A DNA stretch of 64,000 bases. Source: RI-231 sp041394905. GTDB lineage: Bacteria; Acidobacteriota; Terriglobia; Bryobacterales; UBA6623. Location: contig JAWKHJ010000003.1 of NCBI GenBank assembly GCA_041394905.1, positions 124,001 through 188,000 on the forward strand. The letters run 5' to 3'. Positions 36,967-46,859 of the stretch are shown piece after piece. A model generated the notes under the pieces. The model did not search any database. It saw nothing but the letters and a program-made list of their open reading frames with translations, and was not told the origin of the DNA. Both the position numbers and the translations under genes were made by a program. Numbering within the stretch: the first letter of the stretch is position 1; each line of letters starts with the position of its first letter.

Positions 36967-38039
36967 ATGCGCCCGTTGATCGTCGCTCCGACCTCGACGC
37001 CTCCGAACATGGAATCGGAGATAGCGGAGGGAAGCGTCCGCGTTTGGACTACTACGAGCTTGCCCGCCGTTTGGGAGCGCCGTTCGTCGACGACAATCCG
37101 CCCTGGACGCAGTACAACCGCAACGTACGCTCCATCGAGAAGCGGCTGCGGCTGGACTTCTTTTGGGCTTCTAAGATTGCGAAGAAGGTCCGCCAGGAGG
37201 GATACGACACCGTCATCAGCCTCTCCGAGCGCGTTGGAATTCCCTTGGCGCATGCTCTCGACCGGAGCGTGAAGCACATCACGCTGTCACACAAACCGCT
37301 GTCGCGCTACAAGTTGGCTGCGGTGAAGGCGTTCGGGACGTTCGTGCACTGGAACGTGTTGCTGACCTTCAGCATGGCCGAGGCCGAAGAACTACGCCGC
37401 GCTTTCGGCTCCGACGACGAGCACGTGCGGCCGATTTCGTGGGGAGTGGATACGGAGTACTTCCAACCCTCCGGGATGGCGCTGCAACCCTACGACCCGC
37501 CGCACATCTTGAGCATGGGAGTCTCCAACCGTGACTATCCCACGCTGATCGAGGCTATGCGCCGGATTCCCCACGTCAACTGCCACATCTGCCCGACCAG
37601 CGCCTGGGAGCCCTCACTGGGGGCGCTGGCGGGCGAGAAGTTGCCGCCGAACGTCATCATCAAGTCCTATGACCATCCGTTGGTGATTCGCCAAGCCTAC
37701 GAGCGCTGCCAATTTGCGGTGGTGCCTATGCAGAGCACGAACCAATGGAGCGCGGGTTGCACCTCCGTGCTTCAGCCGCAGGCGATGGGCAAACCCGTCG
37801 TTGCCACCAAGCTGCCGGGTCTTGCAGAATACGTGATCGGCGGCGAGACTGGGTTGCTGGTCAACTGCGGCGACCCGGCCGCGATGGCGAAGGCGATCGA
37901 CTCGCTTTGGTCCGACGCGGACAAGACCGCCGCCATGGGAGCAAGAGCAAGACAGTGGGTGAGCACGAGCCGGTCCCTGAATGGAACTCTGGATCAACTG
38001 ACGGCGATCGTCCACGAGATCGGGTCGAAGTCGGTCTGA
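36967..38039 (+). CDS. Glycosyltransferase, GT-B fold (family 4-like), one N-terminal frameshift
   Basis: About 357 residues. The ATG at 36967 (MRPLIVAPTSTPPNMESEIAEG) joins the main frame after one shift near 37035, where KRPRLDYYELARRLGAPF follows naturally; an in-frame start at 36957 exists but gives unconvincing sequence. The C-terminal half is GT-B: ISWGVDTEYFQPSG, HILSMGVSNRDYPTLIEAM (nucleotide-binding half) and VLQPQAMGKPVVATKLPGLAEYV with GGETGLLVNCGDPAAM, the donor-binding motif of family 4 enzymes. Acceptor unknown. The downstream PLP enzyme overlaps its 3' end. Confidence 0.85.
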
Positions 38040-39442
38040 CTCCGGAAGAATTCCGTCGCGCCGGCCACGCCCTGATCGACTGGATCGCCGACGATTTGGC
38101 GCACCCGCAACGCCGCCCGGTCGCGCCGCGCGTCCAGCCGGGCGAATTGGCGGACAAGCTGCCGGCCTCCCCGCCGGTCCAAGGCGCGCCGCCGGAAACC
38201 ATCCTCCAAGATTTCGAGAGCAACATCCTGCCGCACACCGTCGGCTGGAACCACCCGGGCTTCATGGCGTACTTCGCCGCTGGGGGCAGCCCCGAGGGCG
38301 CGCTGGCCGAGGCGCTGATGGCGGCGTTGAACAACGTCGGTCTCCTCTGGAAGGCGTCGCCCGCTGCGGCTGAGCTGGAACAGACTACGCTGGCGTGGCT
38401 AGCGCAGTGGCTGGGATTACCGCCGGAATGGTTCGGGATGTTCCACACTACGGCGTCGGAGGCGAGCTTGCATGCGGTGATCGCCGCACGTGAGGCCCGG
38501 GCCGCGCGGGCCCCGCTCGACCTGAACAAGCTGACGATCTACACCTCGGAGCACGCCCACAGCTCGATCGAGAAGACGATGATGGCGCTGGGACACGGGC
38601 GCGAGGCTTGCCGCAAGATCGCGACCGACGACGCGTTTCGCATGCGCCCAGATGCGCTCGAGGAGGCAATTGTGCGCGATGTGGCGGCCGGTCTCGAGCC
38701 GGTCGCGGTTTGCGCAACCATCGGGACGACGTCCGCCGCGAGCGTCGACCCGGTTGACGCGATCGCCGACGTCGCCACGCGTCACCGGCTTTGGTTGCAC
38801 GTTGACGCGGCCTACGCCGGCGCGTGCGGCATGCTCGCTGAGTGCGCCGAGCACTTTCGGGGCGTTGAGCGGGCCGACTCGTACCTGATGAATCCGCACA
38901 AGTGGATGTGGGCGCCGATGGGCGTGACGGCGTTTTACACCGCACGCCCCGAGATGTTGCAGCGCGCACTGGCGCTGACGCCGGAGTATCTGCGCTCGCA
39001 GCAAGACCCTCGTGCCGTGAACCTGATGGAGTACGCGATCCCCCTGGGCCGACCGTTTCGTGGGCTCAAGCTCTGGTACCTGATGCGGTCGTTCGGGCGC
39101 GAGGGCTACGAGAGCACACTGCGCGAGCACCTGCGCTGGGCGCAGTGGCTGGCTGACCAAGTGGATGCGGACCCTGGGTTCGAGCGCATGGCGCCGACGC
39201 TGTTTTCGCTGGTCTGCCTGCGGGCGCGGCCGGCGGACGTCGTAGAAGAGGATCTTGACGGCCTGAACGAGCGCCTCATGGAAGCAGTCAACGCTTCGGG
39301 CGAGTTCTTCCTCTCGCATACGAGGCTGAACGGAAAGCTGACGATTCGCGTTGCAATCGGCAACCTGCGTACACGCGAGACGGACGTGCAGCGCCTGTGG
39401 GAGCTGATACAGCAGCGCCTAGCGGACGCTACAGGCGCTTGA
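37955..39442 (+). CDS. PLP-dependent group II decarboxylase (aromatic-L-amino-acid decarboxylase type)
   Basis: About 495 residues; the conserved part begins GLTPEEFRRAGHALIDWIAD at about 38035. Family motifs: NHPGFMAYFAAGGSPEGALAE, FHTTASEASLHAVIAAREAR, TIYTSEHAHSSIEKTMMALG, WLHVDAAYAGACGMLAE, and YLMNPHKWMWAPMG with the PLP-binding lysine. This matches aromatic amino acid or tyrosine/tryptophan decarboxylases. No ATG fits; the GTG at 37955 is in frame but would overlap the glycosyltransferase by 85 bases, so a small sequencing error at the true start near 38030 is possible. The 3' end overlaps the convergent M28 gene by 14 bases. Confidence 0.88.
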   Translation: MGEHEPVPEWNSGSTDGDRPRDRVEVGLTPEEFRRAGHALIDWIADDLAHPQRRPVAPRVQPGELADKLPASPPVQGAPPETILQDFESNILPHTVGWNHPGFMAYFAAGGSPEGALAEALMAALNNVGLLWKASPAAAELEQTTLAWLAQWLGLPPEWFGMFHTTASEASLHAVIAAREARAARAPLDLNKLTIYTSEHAHSSIEKTMMALGHGREACRKIATDDAFRMRPDALEEAIVRDVAAGLEPVAVCATIGTTSAASVDPVDAIADVATRHRLWLHVDAAYAGACGMLAECAEHFRGVERADSYLMNPHKWMWAPMGVTAFYTARPEMLQRALALTPEYLRSQQDPRAVNLMEYAIPLGRPFRGLKLWYLMRSFGREGYESTLREHLRWAQWLADQVDADPGFERMAPTLFSLVCLRARPADVVEEDLDGLNERLMEAVNASGEFFLSHTRLNGKLTIRVAIGNLRTRETDVQRLWELIQQRLADATGA

Positions 39443-41552
39443 GCTCAGCCTCAGCGGCTTGGATCTGCGCGCTCACTGCGTCCAGTACCTGAGCAAAACG
39501 CGCCGCTTGCTCTTGCGCGCGCTCAGGCAACTTCTGCTCCAGCGCTTCGCGGACGCCCGGAATGGTCTTCACGCCATAGCCGGTATAAAAACCGGGCGCG
39601 TAGACGTGGTGCTGGAACCACTCACGATCGGGCAGGCCTTCCGGACGCGCCATGGACTGTTCCATTTTGCGCAGGATCGCGTTGAGCTTCGCCGCATTAC
39701 CGCGGAAGCCGTCACGGGCCGCCTTGTCGTAGGCTTGCTCGTAGGATTGGGCCGCCGCCGTCAGGCGTTGCAGCGCCGGACGCAGCTCTTTCAAGTCGAC
39801 GCCCTTTGCTTGGTCAAGCTTCTCGATCTCGCCGAGGTAGACGCCAATCGTGTCGGCGAAGTTGGTGAACTCGAACGGCAGAACCTGGGCGTCGGCCATC
39901 CGCGCGATCGCAACGGCGTGGAACTGCGCCATGGCGCGGCCATACGTGAATTCAGGATCGCCGAACTTGCGATACCAATCGAACGAGTCGTAGACGGAGT
40001 GATAGACGCCGCCGCCATCGCCGCGGAACGAAGAGTTCGTGGAAGCGATGGCGAGGTGGTCGATGAAGACGGTGTAGTCCGACCCTGAACCGAGAGCGCC
40101 GATACGCAGGTCCAGGCGTGAATCGAGCTCTTTCTTCTCCTCGGCGTTCGCTTCCTTCATCTTGTCTGCCTTGATCTCCTCCCAAACCGATCGGCCGCTC
40201 TTGGGGTCGGGGATGGCGCGGGCGACATCGTTGAGAAAGCGCTCGAGGGTGTGCGAGCCTTGCAGGCTCATCACCCCCTGCAAGTTACTGTCGGTGTTGA
40301 AGTAGACGACGGCTTTGTCCTGAATCTCATCGGCGAACTGCTCGCCCCACTCGGTGGAGCCGATTAGCCCCCACTCCTCCGCGTCCCAGCTCGCGAGGAT
40401 GATGGTGCGTTTGGGCTTCCAGCCGGCCTTGACGGCGACAGCTAGAGCGCGGGCGGTTTCCATCAGAGCGGCGTTGCCGCTGACGGGATCGGTCGCTCCG
40501 TTGACCCAGGCGTCGTGATGGTTGCCGTAGATCACCCATTCGTCGGGAAATTCCGAGCCCTCGATACGGGCGATGACGTTGCGACCGGTCGGCACGGCCC
40601 AGTCGAATTCTGTTTGCATGCGGACGAGCGCCGGACCGGGGCCGACATGGTAGGTGGCCGGAGCGGCGCCGCGCCACGCCTCCGGAGCGACCTGTCCGCG
40701 AAGATTGCGCAGGATCGGCAGCGCGTCGCCCCAGGAGATGGGCAATACCGGGATCTTCGGCAGCGTCTTGGCCTCCGAGAGGGCCAATTGGCGGCCGCCC
40801 GGCACGTGACCCCAGCCGGGCGAGAGCGGGTCGCCGGGATAAGTGGGCATATCCATCATGGAGCCGCGTTGGACGCCCCACTCGGGCCGCCAGGGGCCTT
40901 CGGGGTAGACGTCGCCCTGGTAGAAGCCGTCATCCTTGGGGTCAGAGAAAATGATGCAGCCAATGGCGCCGTGTTCGGCGGCGACCTTGGGCTTGATGCC
41001 GCGCCAGCCGCCCATGTAGCGCGCGAGAACGATCTTGCCTTCGACGCTGACGCCCATGCTCTCCAGGCGCTCGTAGTCGTCGGGCATGCCATAGTTCACG
41101 TAGACGACCTGGCCTTCGATGTCGCCGTCGGGCGAATAGGCGTTATAGGTCGGCAGGCCGCCCGGGTCCGCGGAGTCTTTGTCCTCGACGATGGCGGGCT
41201 CTGCGAGCTTGGCCACATAATGCTCGGGTGCGAGCAGCTCGAGCGCACGCTTCTTGGGCGTAGGCATCAAGCCGGCGAACTCGTGGTAGTCGGCGTCGAG
41301 CCCCCAACTGCGAAACTTCTCGAGGATATAGGCCGCGACGCGGTTGCTCGCCTCGGAGCCAGTATGGTGTGGCTCGTCGCTCATCACGCGGATGTATTCG
41401 CGCACGTTGGAGGGTTGCGGCGTGGCGAGCAACTGGACTTCGAGCGAACGCTGCGCCTGGGAGGTCGAATTCGAAAATCCGCGTATGGGCTTCGCGTCCT
41501 GCGCAAAAACAGCGGTCGCAAGCAGGGAGAAGAGCAGGAGGCGCGGCGTCAT
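39429..41552 (-). CDS. Exported M28-family carboxypeptidase (glutamate carboxypeptidase II/PSMA-like)
   Basis: Intact, 707 residues. Signal peptide MTPRLLLFSLLATAVFAQ. Domain order is that of human PSMA: protease-associated insert (YNAYSPDGDIEGQVVYVNYG; GKIVLARYMGGWRG) inside an M28 dizinc peptidase, then a helical dimerisation domain. Zinc ligands and catalytic Glu: GNHHDAWVNGATDPVSG (His, Asp), WDAEEWGLIGSTEW (Glu-Glu), YFNTDSNLQG (Asp) and GGGVYHSVYDSFDW (His). Likely releases C-terminal acidic residues from peptides in the periplasm. Single-gene unit between convergent and divergent neighbours. Confidence 0.93.
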   Translation of the reverse strand: MTPRLLLFSLLATAVFAQDAKPIRGFSNSTSQAQRSLEVQLLATPQPSNVREYIRVMSDEPHHTGSEASNRVAAYILEKFRSWGLDADYHEFAGLMPTPKKRALELLAPEHYVAKLAEPAIVEDKDSADPGGLPTYNAYSPDGDIEGQVVYVNYGMPDDYERLESMGVSVEGKIVLARYMGGWRGIKPKVAAEHGAIGCIIFSDPKDDGFYQGDVYPEGPWRPEWGVQRGSMMDMPTYPGDPLSPGWGHVPGGRQLALSEAKTLPKIPVLPISWGDALPILRNLRGQVAPEAWRGAAPATYHVGPGPALVRMQTEFDWAVPTGRNVIARIEGSEFPDEWVIYGNHHDAWVNGATDPVSGNAALMETARALAVAVKAGWKPKRTIILASWDAEEWGLIGSTEWGEQFADEIQDKAVVYFNTDSNLQGVMSLQGSHTLERFLNDVARAIPDPKSGRSVWEEIKADKMKEANAEEKKELDSRLDLRIGALGSGSDYTVFIDHLAIASTNSSFRGDGGGVYHSVYDSFDWYRKFGDPEFTYGRAMAQFHAVAIARMADAQVLPFEFTNFADTIGVYLGEIEKLDQAKGVDLKELRPALQRLTAAAQSYEQAYDKAARDGFRGNAAKLNAILRKMEQSMARPEGLPDREWFQHHVYAPGFYTGYGVKTIPGVREALEQKLPERAQEQAARFAQVLDAVSAQIQAAEAELKRL

Positions 41553-41636
41553 CTCCAGATTTTAACCATCCCGCCGTGATCCCATGCGATTCGCGACTTG
41601 ACCGAAGCGCGCCAATGCGTAAACTGAACCCATCGG

Positions 41637-42227
41637 ATGGCGGCGACCTCAATCCATAACCACTCCGGCCCTGGACTCACGGCGGTCCTAGCGTCGTTCG
41701 TCCGCAAACCCCGTCAGACGCTGCTGCGGCGCTGGAACTGGAAGGCGGCGCTGACGAGTTCGGTGGTCCGTGCGACGCTCTTCTTCGCCGTCAACCTAGC
41801 GGCGGGCCCAGAGGCGGCTTGGGCGGCGTTCTTTACCGAACTGGCCTTCCGAGCCTCCACGGCCGGCTTCTACGGGGCCATCACGCAAGGGCTGAGCACG
41901 GTGCGGCCGGAGTGGAAGGGCACGCTGGGAGCCTGCCTGCTGCTACCTGTCTTCAACCACTCGCTCGAGCTCGCTGCGCATTGGGCGCGCGGAACCGAAG
42001 AGCTGACGGCGAGCATCCTGGCGTCCGTCTGCTTCACCGCGATTTCGTCGATGTTCCACTGCTTCGTGATGCGGCAGGGCTTGATGACCGTGGGCGAAGG
42101 CAGCCAAAGCTTGCTGGCCGATCTGGCGGCGATGCCCAAGGCTCTGGCGCTGTTCGTGGCGGCGCCGTTCCAAAAGCCGAGCGCTCGCGTGCTCGCTACC
42201 GAAACAGCAAAGGCGCGATCTCGGTGA
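41637..42227 (+). CDS. Membrane protein of unknown function
   Basis: 196 residues, intact; not recognised. An Arg-rich N-terminal segment (FVRKPRQTLLRRWNWKAAL) precedes hydrophobic stretches: VVRATLFFAVNLAAG, AAWAAFFTELAFRAS, GTLGACLLLPVFNHSLELAAHW, ELTASILASVCFTAISSMFHCFV. LELAAHWARG and MFHCFVMRQG contain His residues in helices. No signal peptide. Its 3' end overlaps the convergent esterase by 32 bases. The long open frame, absence of a stop in a GC-biased codon pattern and plausible helix spacing support a real gene. Confidence 0.65.
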   Translation: MAATSIHNHSGPGLTAVLASFVRKPRQTLLRRWNWKAALTSSVVRATLFFAVNLAAGPEAAWAAFFTELAFRASTAGFYGAITQGLSTVRPEWKGTLGACLLLPVFNHSLELAAHWARGTEELTASILASVCFTAISSMFHCFVMRQGLMTVGEGSQSLLADLAAMPKALALFVAAPFQKPSARVLATETAKARSR

Positions 42228-43281
42228 GATATTCGCGCCACGCGGCGTAGTTGTGGACCCCGGGTGTGGGCTTGAACGTGTGCTGCACGCCCTTGGCCTC
42301 GAGCAGCTTGTGGAGCCCCTCCGAGCGCTCCATCAGGCGATCGTCCCGGCCGCAGGCGAACCAAAGCAGCTTCAGCTTCTTGTTGACTGACTTGGGGTCG
42401 GCCAGCTCCGTCGCAAACTGCCGCTCGAAGTCGCGCGGCACGGCCGCCGAGAATGCGCCGATAGCGTCGAACGTGTCGAGATTGCGAAAACCGATAGCGA
42501 GCGATTGTCCGCCGCCCATCGAAAGGCCGACGATTGCGCGGTTCGTGCTGCCCGGCTGGACACGAAAACGCGACTCGACCAGCGGCATCACATCTTCCTT
42601 CAGGTAGCGCTCGAACAAGTCCGTGTTGTCAGGCCCCTGCCCCGGCGGCGTTCCATAGGGGACGGCGTGGCCAAACGGCATGACGACGATCATCTCCTTC
42701 GCCTTGCCGGACGCGATGAGGTTGTCGAGGATGTAGTTGGCTGAACCAACGGTGACCCAGCCGGCAGCCGTATCGTTGGAGCCATGCAGTAGATACAGCA
42801 CAGGGTATTTGCGCTTGGGGTTCTGGTCGTAGCCTGGCGGGGTGTAGAGGAACATCCAGCGCGTCTCGCCGTTGAGCGCCTTGGATTTCTCGAAGAGGAT
42901 GCGCACCTCGCCATGGGGAACGTCTCGCACCTCCCATGGCGCCGCGCCGGGAACCTCGAGCAGCGAGCCCACGCCGGCGGCGCGCAACTTGGGAAAGGGA
43001 TTGCGCGGATCAGGCGTTGCCTCTCCGTCGACGGAATAGCCGTAGATGTACGCGCCGGGCTCGAACGGACCGGCTGTGGCGGTCCATACGCCATCCGCGT
43101 CCTTCGTCATCGCAATCGTTTCGCCGGGTTTGCGCCAATCGCCCTCCACCGTGACTGCCTTGGCGGAGGGAGCGACGAAGCGGAAGATAGCAGTGCGGTC
43201 CGCGTGGACCTCAGGGGATTGGACGTCCGCTGCAGACGACAGCGTCGCGCAGCAGAGCGCGAACAGGACGAGCTTCTTCAT
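42196..43281 (-). CDS. Exported esterase with N-terminal E-set/CBM48-like domain
   Basis: Intact, 361 residues. Signal peptide MKKLVLFALCCATLSSAADV; GGAGG lies five bases before the ATG. Residues about 25-110 form an E-set domain like those on feruloyl esterases and enterochelin esterases (AIFRFVAPSAKAVTVEGDW; YIYGYSVDGEATPDPRNPF). The alpha/beta hydrolase part has YPVLYLLHGSNDTAAGW, the nucleophile GLSMGGGQSLAI, the acid region FACGRDDRLMER and the catalytic histidine TPGVHNYAAWREYL. This architecture is typical of XynZ/Fes-type esterases that remove acyl or feruloyl groups from plant xylans. Confidence 0.9.
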   Translation of the reverse strand: MKKLVLFALCCATLSSAADVQSPEVHADRTAIFRFVAPSAKAVTVEGDWRKPGETIAMTKDADGVWTATAGPFEPGAYIYGYSVDGEATPDPRNPFPKLRAAGVGSLLEVPGAAPWEVRDVPHGEVRILFEKSKALNGETRWMFLYTPPGYDQNPKRKYPVLYLLHGSNDTAAGWVTVGSANYILDNLIASGKAKEMIVVMPFGHAVPYGTPPGQGPDNTDLFERYLKEDVMPLVESRFRVQPGSTNRAIVGLSMGGGQSLAIGFRNLDTFDAIGAFSAAVPRDFERQFATELADPKSVNKKLKLLWFACGRDDRLMERSEGLHKLLEAKGVQHTFKPTPGVHNYAAWREYLTEIAPLLFR

Positions 43282-43295
43282 GGAAACCTCCGCGT

Positions 43296-44636
43296 CTAGA
43301 TCACGCCGATGGCATTGAGGAATACGCAGACGATGCCGACGGGCACGACGAAACGCAGCAGCGTGAGCCAGATGTTGTAGAAGATCTTGTATTTCGACCC
43401 GGAAAGGAAATGATCGTGACGAAGCGCCTCTTCCATGCGCCAGCCGGTGAACATCGAGATGCCGATACCTCCCAGCGGAAACAGGATGTTCGAGACCAGA
43501 TAGTCGAGATTGTCGAACCAGTTCGCGATGATCGGCGCGGATATGGATCCGCCCAGCGCCGAAGGCACGCCGTAGACGAAAATCGCAACGCCCATCACCG
43601 TGGCAGCCTTCTTGCGCTCCCAGCCAAGCTCGTCCATCAGCACTGCCACCGGGACCTCGAGCAACGAGATGGCGCTGGTGAGCGCGGCAAACACCAGCAG
43701 GACGAAGAAGACGCCCATCAGCAGGCTGGCGAAGGGCATCTGCATCATCCCGGTGGGGATCGATGCGAACAGCAGGCTCGGACCCTGGGTCGGCTCCAGG
43801 CCTTGGAAGCTGAAGATGATGGGGAAGATGATGATGGACGCCAACAATGCAACCAGAGTGTCCAGCGCCGAGATCTCGATCGACGAGCCCATGATGTCGT
43901 CATCCCGGCGCAGATAGCTGCCGTAGGTAATCATCGTTCCCATGCCGATGGAAAGGCTGAAGAAGGCTTGGCCCAGAGCGGCGAGCACCGAAGAGGCCTG
44001 AAACTGATCGGGCCGGATACCGAAGGCGAACTCGAGACCCTGTCCGAAGCCCGGCAAGAAGGCGGCGCGGATGACCAGGGCGAGCAACATGGCAAGCAGG
44101 GCCGGCATCAGGATGCGCGACCAACGGTCGAGCCCCTTCGATACGCCCCCCACGACGACGCCGACGGTCAGTAGCATGAACGCGAAATGCCAGAAGATGT
44201 TCAACGCCCCGTTGGCGAGCACGCCGTCAAACAGGGACTGCACATTCTCCACGCCGGTCGCTGCCAACTGCCCCGTAACCGACAAAAAGGCATAGTGCAT
44301 CGCCCAGCCCGCGATCACGCTGTAGTAGGAAAGCAGCGACGCGGCGGCGAATACCCCCAACCATCCGAAGATGGGCCAAAACCCGCCGCCTTGCGAGAGC
44401 TCGCGGAAAGCGCTGACGGGCGACTTTTGCGTCGCGCGGCCGATCAGAATTTCCGCCGACATCACAGGCAGACCCACGACCAGAACGCAGATCACATACG
44501 CCAGGATGAACACGCCGCCGCCGTTTTCACCGGTGACGTACGGAAATTTCCAAATGTTGCCCAGGCCGACGGCGGAACCAGCCGCGGCCAGAATGAAGCC
44601 GATGCGGGAACCCCACTGTGCGCGCGGTGCTGCCAA
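43296..44636 (-). CDS. Sodium-dependent transporter, SNF/NSS family
   Basis: About 446 residues, twelve hydrophobic segments. QWGSRIGFILAAAGSAVGLGNIWKFPYVTGENGGGVF is the family's first-helix signature (read in parts; LeuT-like sodium site). Later motifs: ISALDTLVALLASIIIFPIIF and FFVLLVFAALTSAISLLEV. The upstream-most ATG is at 44693, but a TTG at 44636 is preferred because GGGGAG lies just before it and the resulting start, AAPRAQWGSRIGF, matches the usual length. Likely imports an amino acid or a similar compound with sodium. Confidence 0.88.
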   Translation of the reverse strand: MAAPRAQWGSRIGFILAAAGSAVGLGNIWKFPYVTGENGGGVFILAYVICVLVVGLPVMSAEILIGRATQKSPVSAFRELSQGGGFWPIFGWLGVFAAASLLSYYSVIAGWAMHYAFLSVTGQLAATGVENVQSLFDGVLANGALNIFWHFAFMLLTVGVVVGGVSKGLDRWSRILMPALLAMLLALVIRAAFLPGFGQGLEFAFGIRPDQFQASSVLAALGQAFFSLSIGMGTMITYGSYLRRDDDIMGSSIEISALDTLVALLASIIIFPIIFSFQGLEPTQGPSLLFASIPTGMMQMPFASLLMGVFFVLLVFAALTSAISLLEVPVAVLMDELGWERKKAATVMGVAIFVYGVPSALGGSISAPIIANWFDNLDYLVSNILFPLGGIGISMFTGWRMEEALRHDHFLSGSKYKIFYNIWLTLLRFVVPVGIVCVFLNAIGVI

Positions 44637-44715
44637 GTTCTTCTCCCCGTGGTTGAAGAGGCAACGATAACACAGCCCCCGGATGAGGCTCATTCCTGTC
44701 TCACTCCACCCGGCC

Positions 44716-45624
44716 TCATCTCACCGAGTCGATCAGGGCGGGCTCCAGCTCAGGGTAAGCAAAGTTGTAGCCGGACTCGAAGGCCGCGGCGGGCAGCACG
44801 CGCTTGCTTGACAACAGTTCGTCCGAGAATCCACCGAGCAACGTGCGAATGGCAAACGCCGGCGCAGGTAGGATTGCCGGTCTGCCGAGCACGCGGCCCA
44901 GGGTCTTGGCAAAACCCTTCTGCTTGACGGGATTCGGGGACGTGGCGTTGACCGTAGCCGGAGGCTCGGGCGCTTGCAGGCAGTGCAGGATGAGCCCGAC
45001 GAGGTCGTCGCGGTGGATCCATGACCACCACTGCTCGCCATTGCCCAGCGGACCGCCGAGACACAACTTGAAGGGCAGCAACATCGCACCAAGAGCGCCG
45101 CCGTCGGATTCGAGCACGACGCCGATGCGCAGGATGGTCGTTTGCAGACCCATCGCCGACGCGCGACGGGATTCCGCCTCCCAAGCAAGACAGGTTTCCG
45201 CGAGAAAGCCGGTTCCAGGGGACGAAGTTTCTGTCAGCGCCACGTCGCCGCGGTCGCCGTAGTAGCCCACGGCGGAAGCGCCGATGAAGCGGGAAGGCGA
45301 GGCCTGCGATTCGGCCAAGCCGCGCAGCAGGTTTCGCGTACCCACGACGCGCGAGTCGACGATGGCGGCGCGCTTCTTCTTCGTCCACAGGCCGACGACG
45401 CTCTCACCGGCCAGGTGAACGATGGCATCGACGCCATCGAATGCCTCCGCCGGCGCGGCTTCGCGCATCAGGTCCCACGCAAAAGCGCCGGCAAGCTCGG
45501 GGACGCTGCGGCGTGCTCTTTCGGGGTCCCGGGAGAGCGCAATGGGGACGTGACCGGCTCTCTGGATCGCAGCACAGAGCGCGGACCCGATGAACCCGGT
45601 CGCACCCGTTACGAGAACTATCAA
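44716..45624 (-). CDS. TIGR01777-family NAD(P)-dependent epimerase
   Basis: Intact, 302 residues, from a TTG at 45624 (no ATG precedes the Rossmann strand). MIVLVTGATGFIGSALCAAI is the dinucleotide-binding motif. VDAIVHLAGESVVGLWTKKKR, SAVGYYGDRGD and LAETCLAWEAESRRA are hallmarks of the SDR39U1/YfcH (TIGR01777) family; LRIGVVLESDGGALGAMLLPF and WSWIHRDDLVGLI follow in order. Substrate unknown. The start borders the divergent promoter of the next Gfo/Idh gene. Confidence 0.9.
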   Translation of the reverse strand: MIVLVTGATGFIGSALCAAIQRAGHVPIALSRDPERARRSVPELAGAFAWDLMREAAPAEAFDGVDAIVHLAGESVVGLWTKKKRAAIVDSRVVGTRNLLRGLAESQASPSRFIGASAVGYYGDRGDVALTETSSPGTGFLAETCLAWEAESRRASAMGLQTTILRIGVVLESDGGALGAMLLPFKLCLGGPLGNGEQWWSWIHRDDLVGLILHCLQAPEPPATVNATSPNPVKQKGFAKTLGRVLGRPAILPAPAFAIRTLLGGFSDELLSSKRVLPAAAFESGYNFAYPELEPALIDSVR

Positions 45625-45713
45625 TTGGGTTAGAAGCTGGCCAAAAGCCCGCCGTTACATGATACTGCGAGCGGCGCTTGACAACTTTCTTGCATCTTGC
45701 AAGTATCTACCTC

Positions 45714-46842
45714 ATGACTTGGCGATCCAACCGCAGAACTTTCCTGATGGGCATGGCGGCGGCGGCCGGCGCGGCGGCAGCTCCTTCCACCGTTCGCACC
45801 GCATTCATTGGCGTGGGCAACCGCGGCGGCACGCTGCTCGGACAGACCCTAGAGCAGGAGGGCGTGAACATCACCGCCATCTGCGACATCGACCCCGCCA
45901 AGCGCGACGAGGCCTTGAGCCGCGCCGCCAAGTTTAACCCGAAGAGTTATACGGACTGGCGCGAGGTCGTCGCGCTGGACAACGTGGACGCCATCAAGAT
46001 CGCCACGCCGTGCTACCTGCACGCCGAGATGGCCGCCGCGGCGCTCAAGGCCGGCAAGTACGTCTACTGCGAGAAGCCGCTGGGCATCACGCCCGAGCAG
46101 GTCGCCAGCGTGCTCAAGGCTTCGCAAGGCGCGAAGGGCTTCCTGCAGATCGGCCAGCAACTGCGCTACTTCCCCACGGTGCGCGAGACGATGAAGGCCC
46201 TCCACGAGGACCAAGTCGTGGGCAAAATCTTCGCCGTGCGCGCCCAGCGCGACAGTACCCCGCCCAAGCCCGGCCAGGCGCGCCCGCGTCCGGCCTGGTA
46301 CGAGGACCCGAAGAAGTCCGGCGACCTGATCGTCGAGAACGCCGTCCACAACATCGACTGCTGCAACTGGATCATCGGCGGCCACCCCGTGAGCGCCTAC
46401 GGACACGGCGCACGCTATCTGCCGACACTACTGCCTCCGGGCAAGATGATGATGGACGGCTTTAGCGTGCAGTACATCTACGACGAGCAAACGCACCTCG
46501 AGTACACCCAGCTCTACCTGCACCCGCGCAACTTCAAGGAAATCCCCAACGGTCAGTACTACGCCATCCAGGGCGAGAAGGGCACGGTCTTCTTCACCCA
46601 CGACGACGCCGTGTTCTACGACATGTACGGCGACTCCGAGCCGAAGCAGTTGGTCTCGCAGAAGGCCAAGGACACCCCGGAGTTCGCGATGAGCGACTTC
46701 TACGCCTGCATCCGCGAAGGCCGCAAGCCGTTCGGCGACATCAAGGTCGGCTGCCACGGCAGCGCTGACGGCCATCATGGGACGCGAGGCCATCTACAAG
46801 GGCGCTTCGGTGACCTGGGACGATCTGGGCGTGAAGGTCTAG
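45714..46842 (+). CDS. Tat-exported Gfo/Idh/MocA-family oxidoreductase, one C-terminal frameshift
   Basis: About 376 residues from the ATG at 45714. Twin-arginine signal SNRRTFLMGMAAAAGAAAA. Rossmann motif TAFIGVGNRGGTLLGQTLEQ, and YVYCEKPLGITPEQVASVL with the EKP motif. The C-terminal domain has LIVENAVHNIDCCNWIIGG. One base is missing or extra near 46765; beyond it TAIMGREAIYKGASVTWDDL ends at a stop at 46840-46842, the usual end of this family. First gene of a three-gene unit with an esterase and GalM, pointing to sugar processing in the periplasm. Confidence 0.9.
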
Positions 46843-46859
46843 CCCTGCAACATCTGAGG

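Noticed and set aside
37745..39442. Glycosyltransferase-decarboxylase fusion
   Set aside because: The two conserved domains are in different frames with a proper stop between them; the upstream part of the 565-codon frame is a shadow of the glycosyltransferase.
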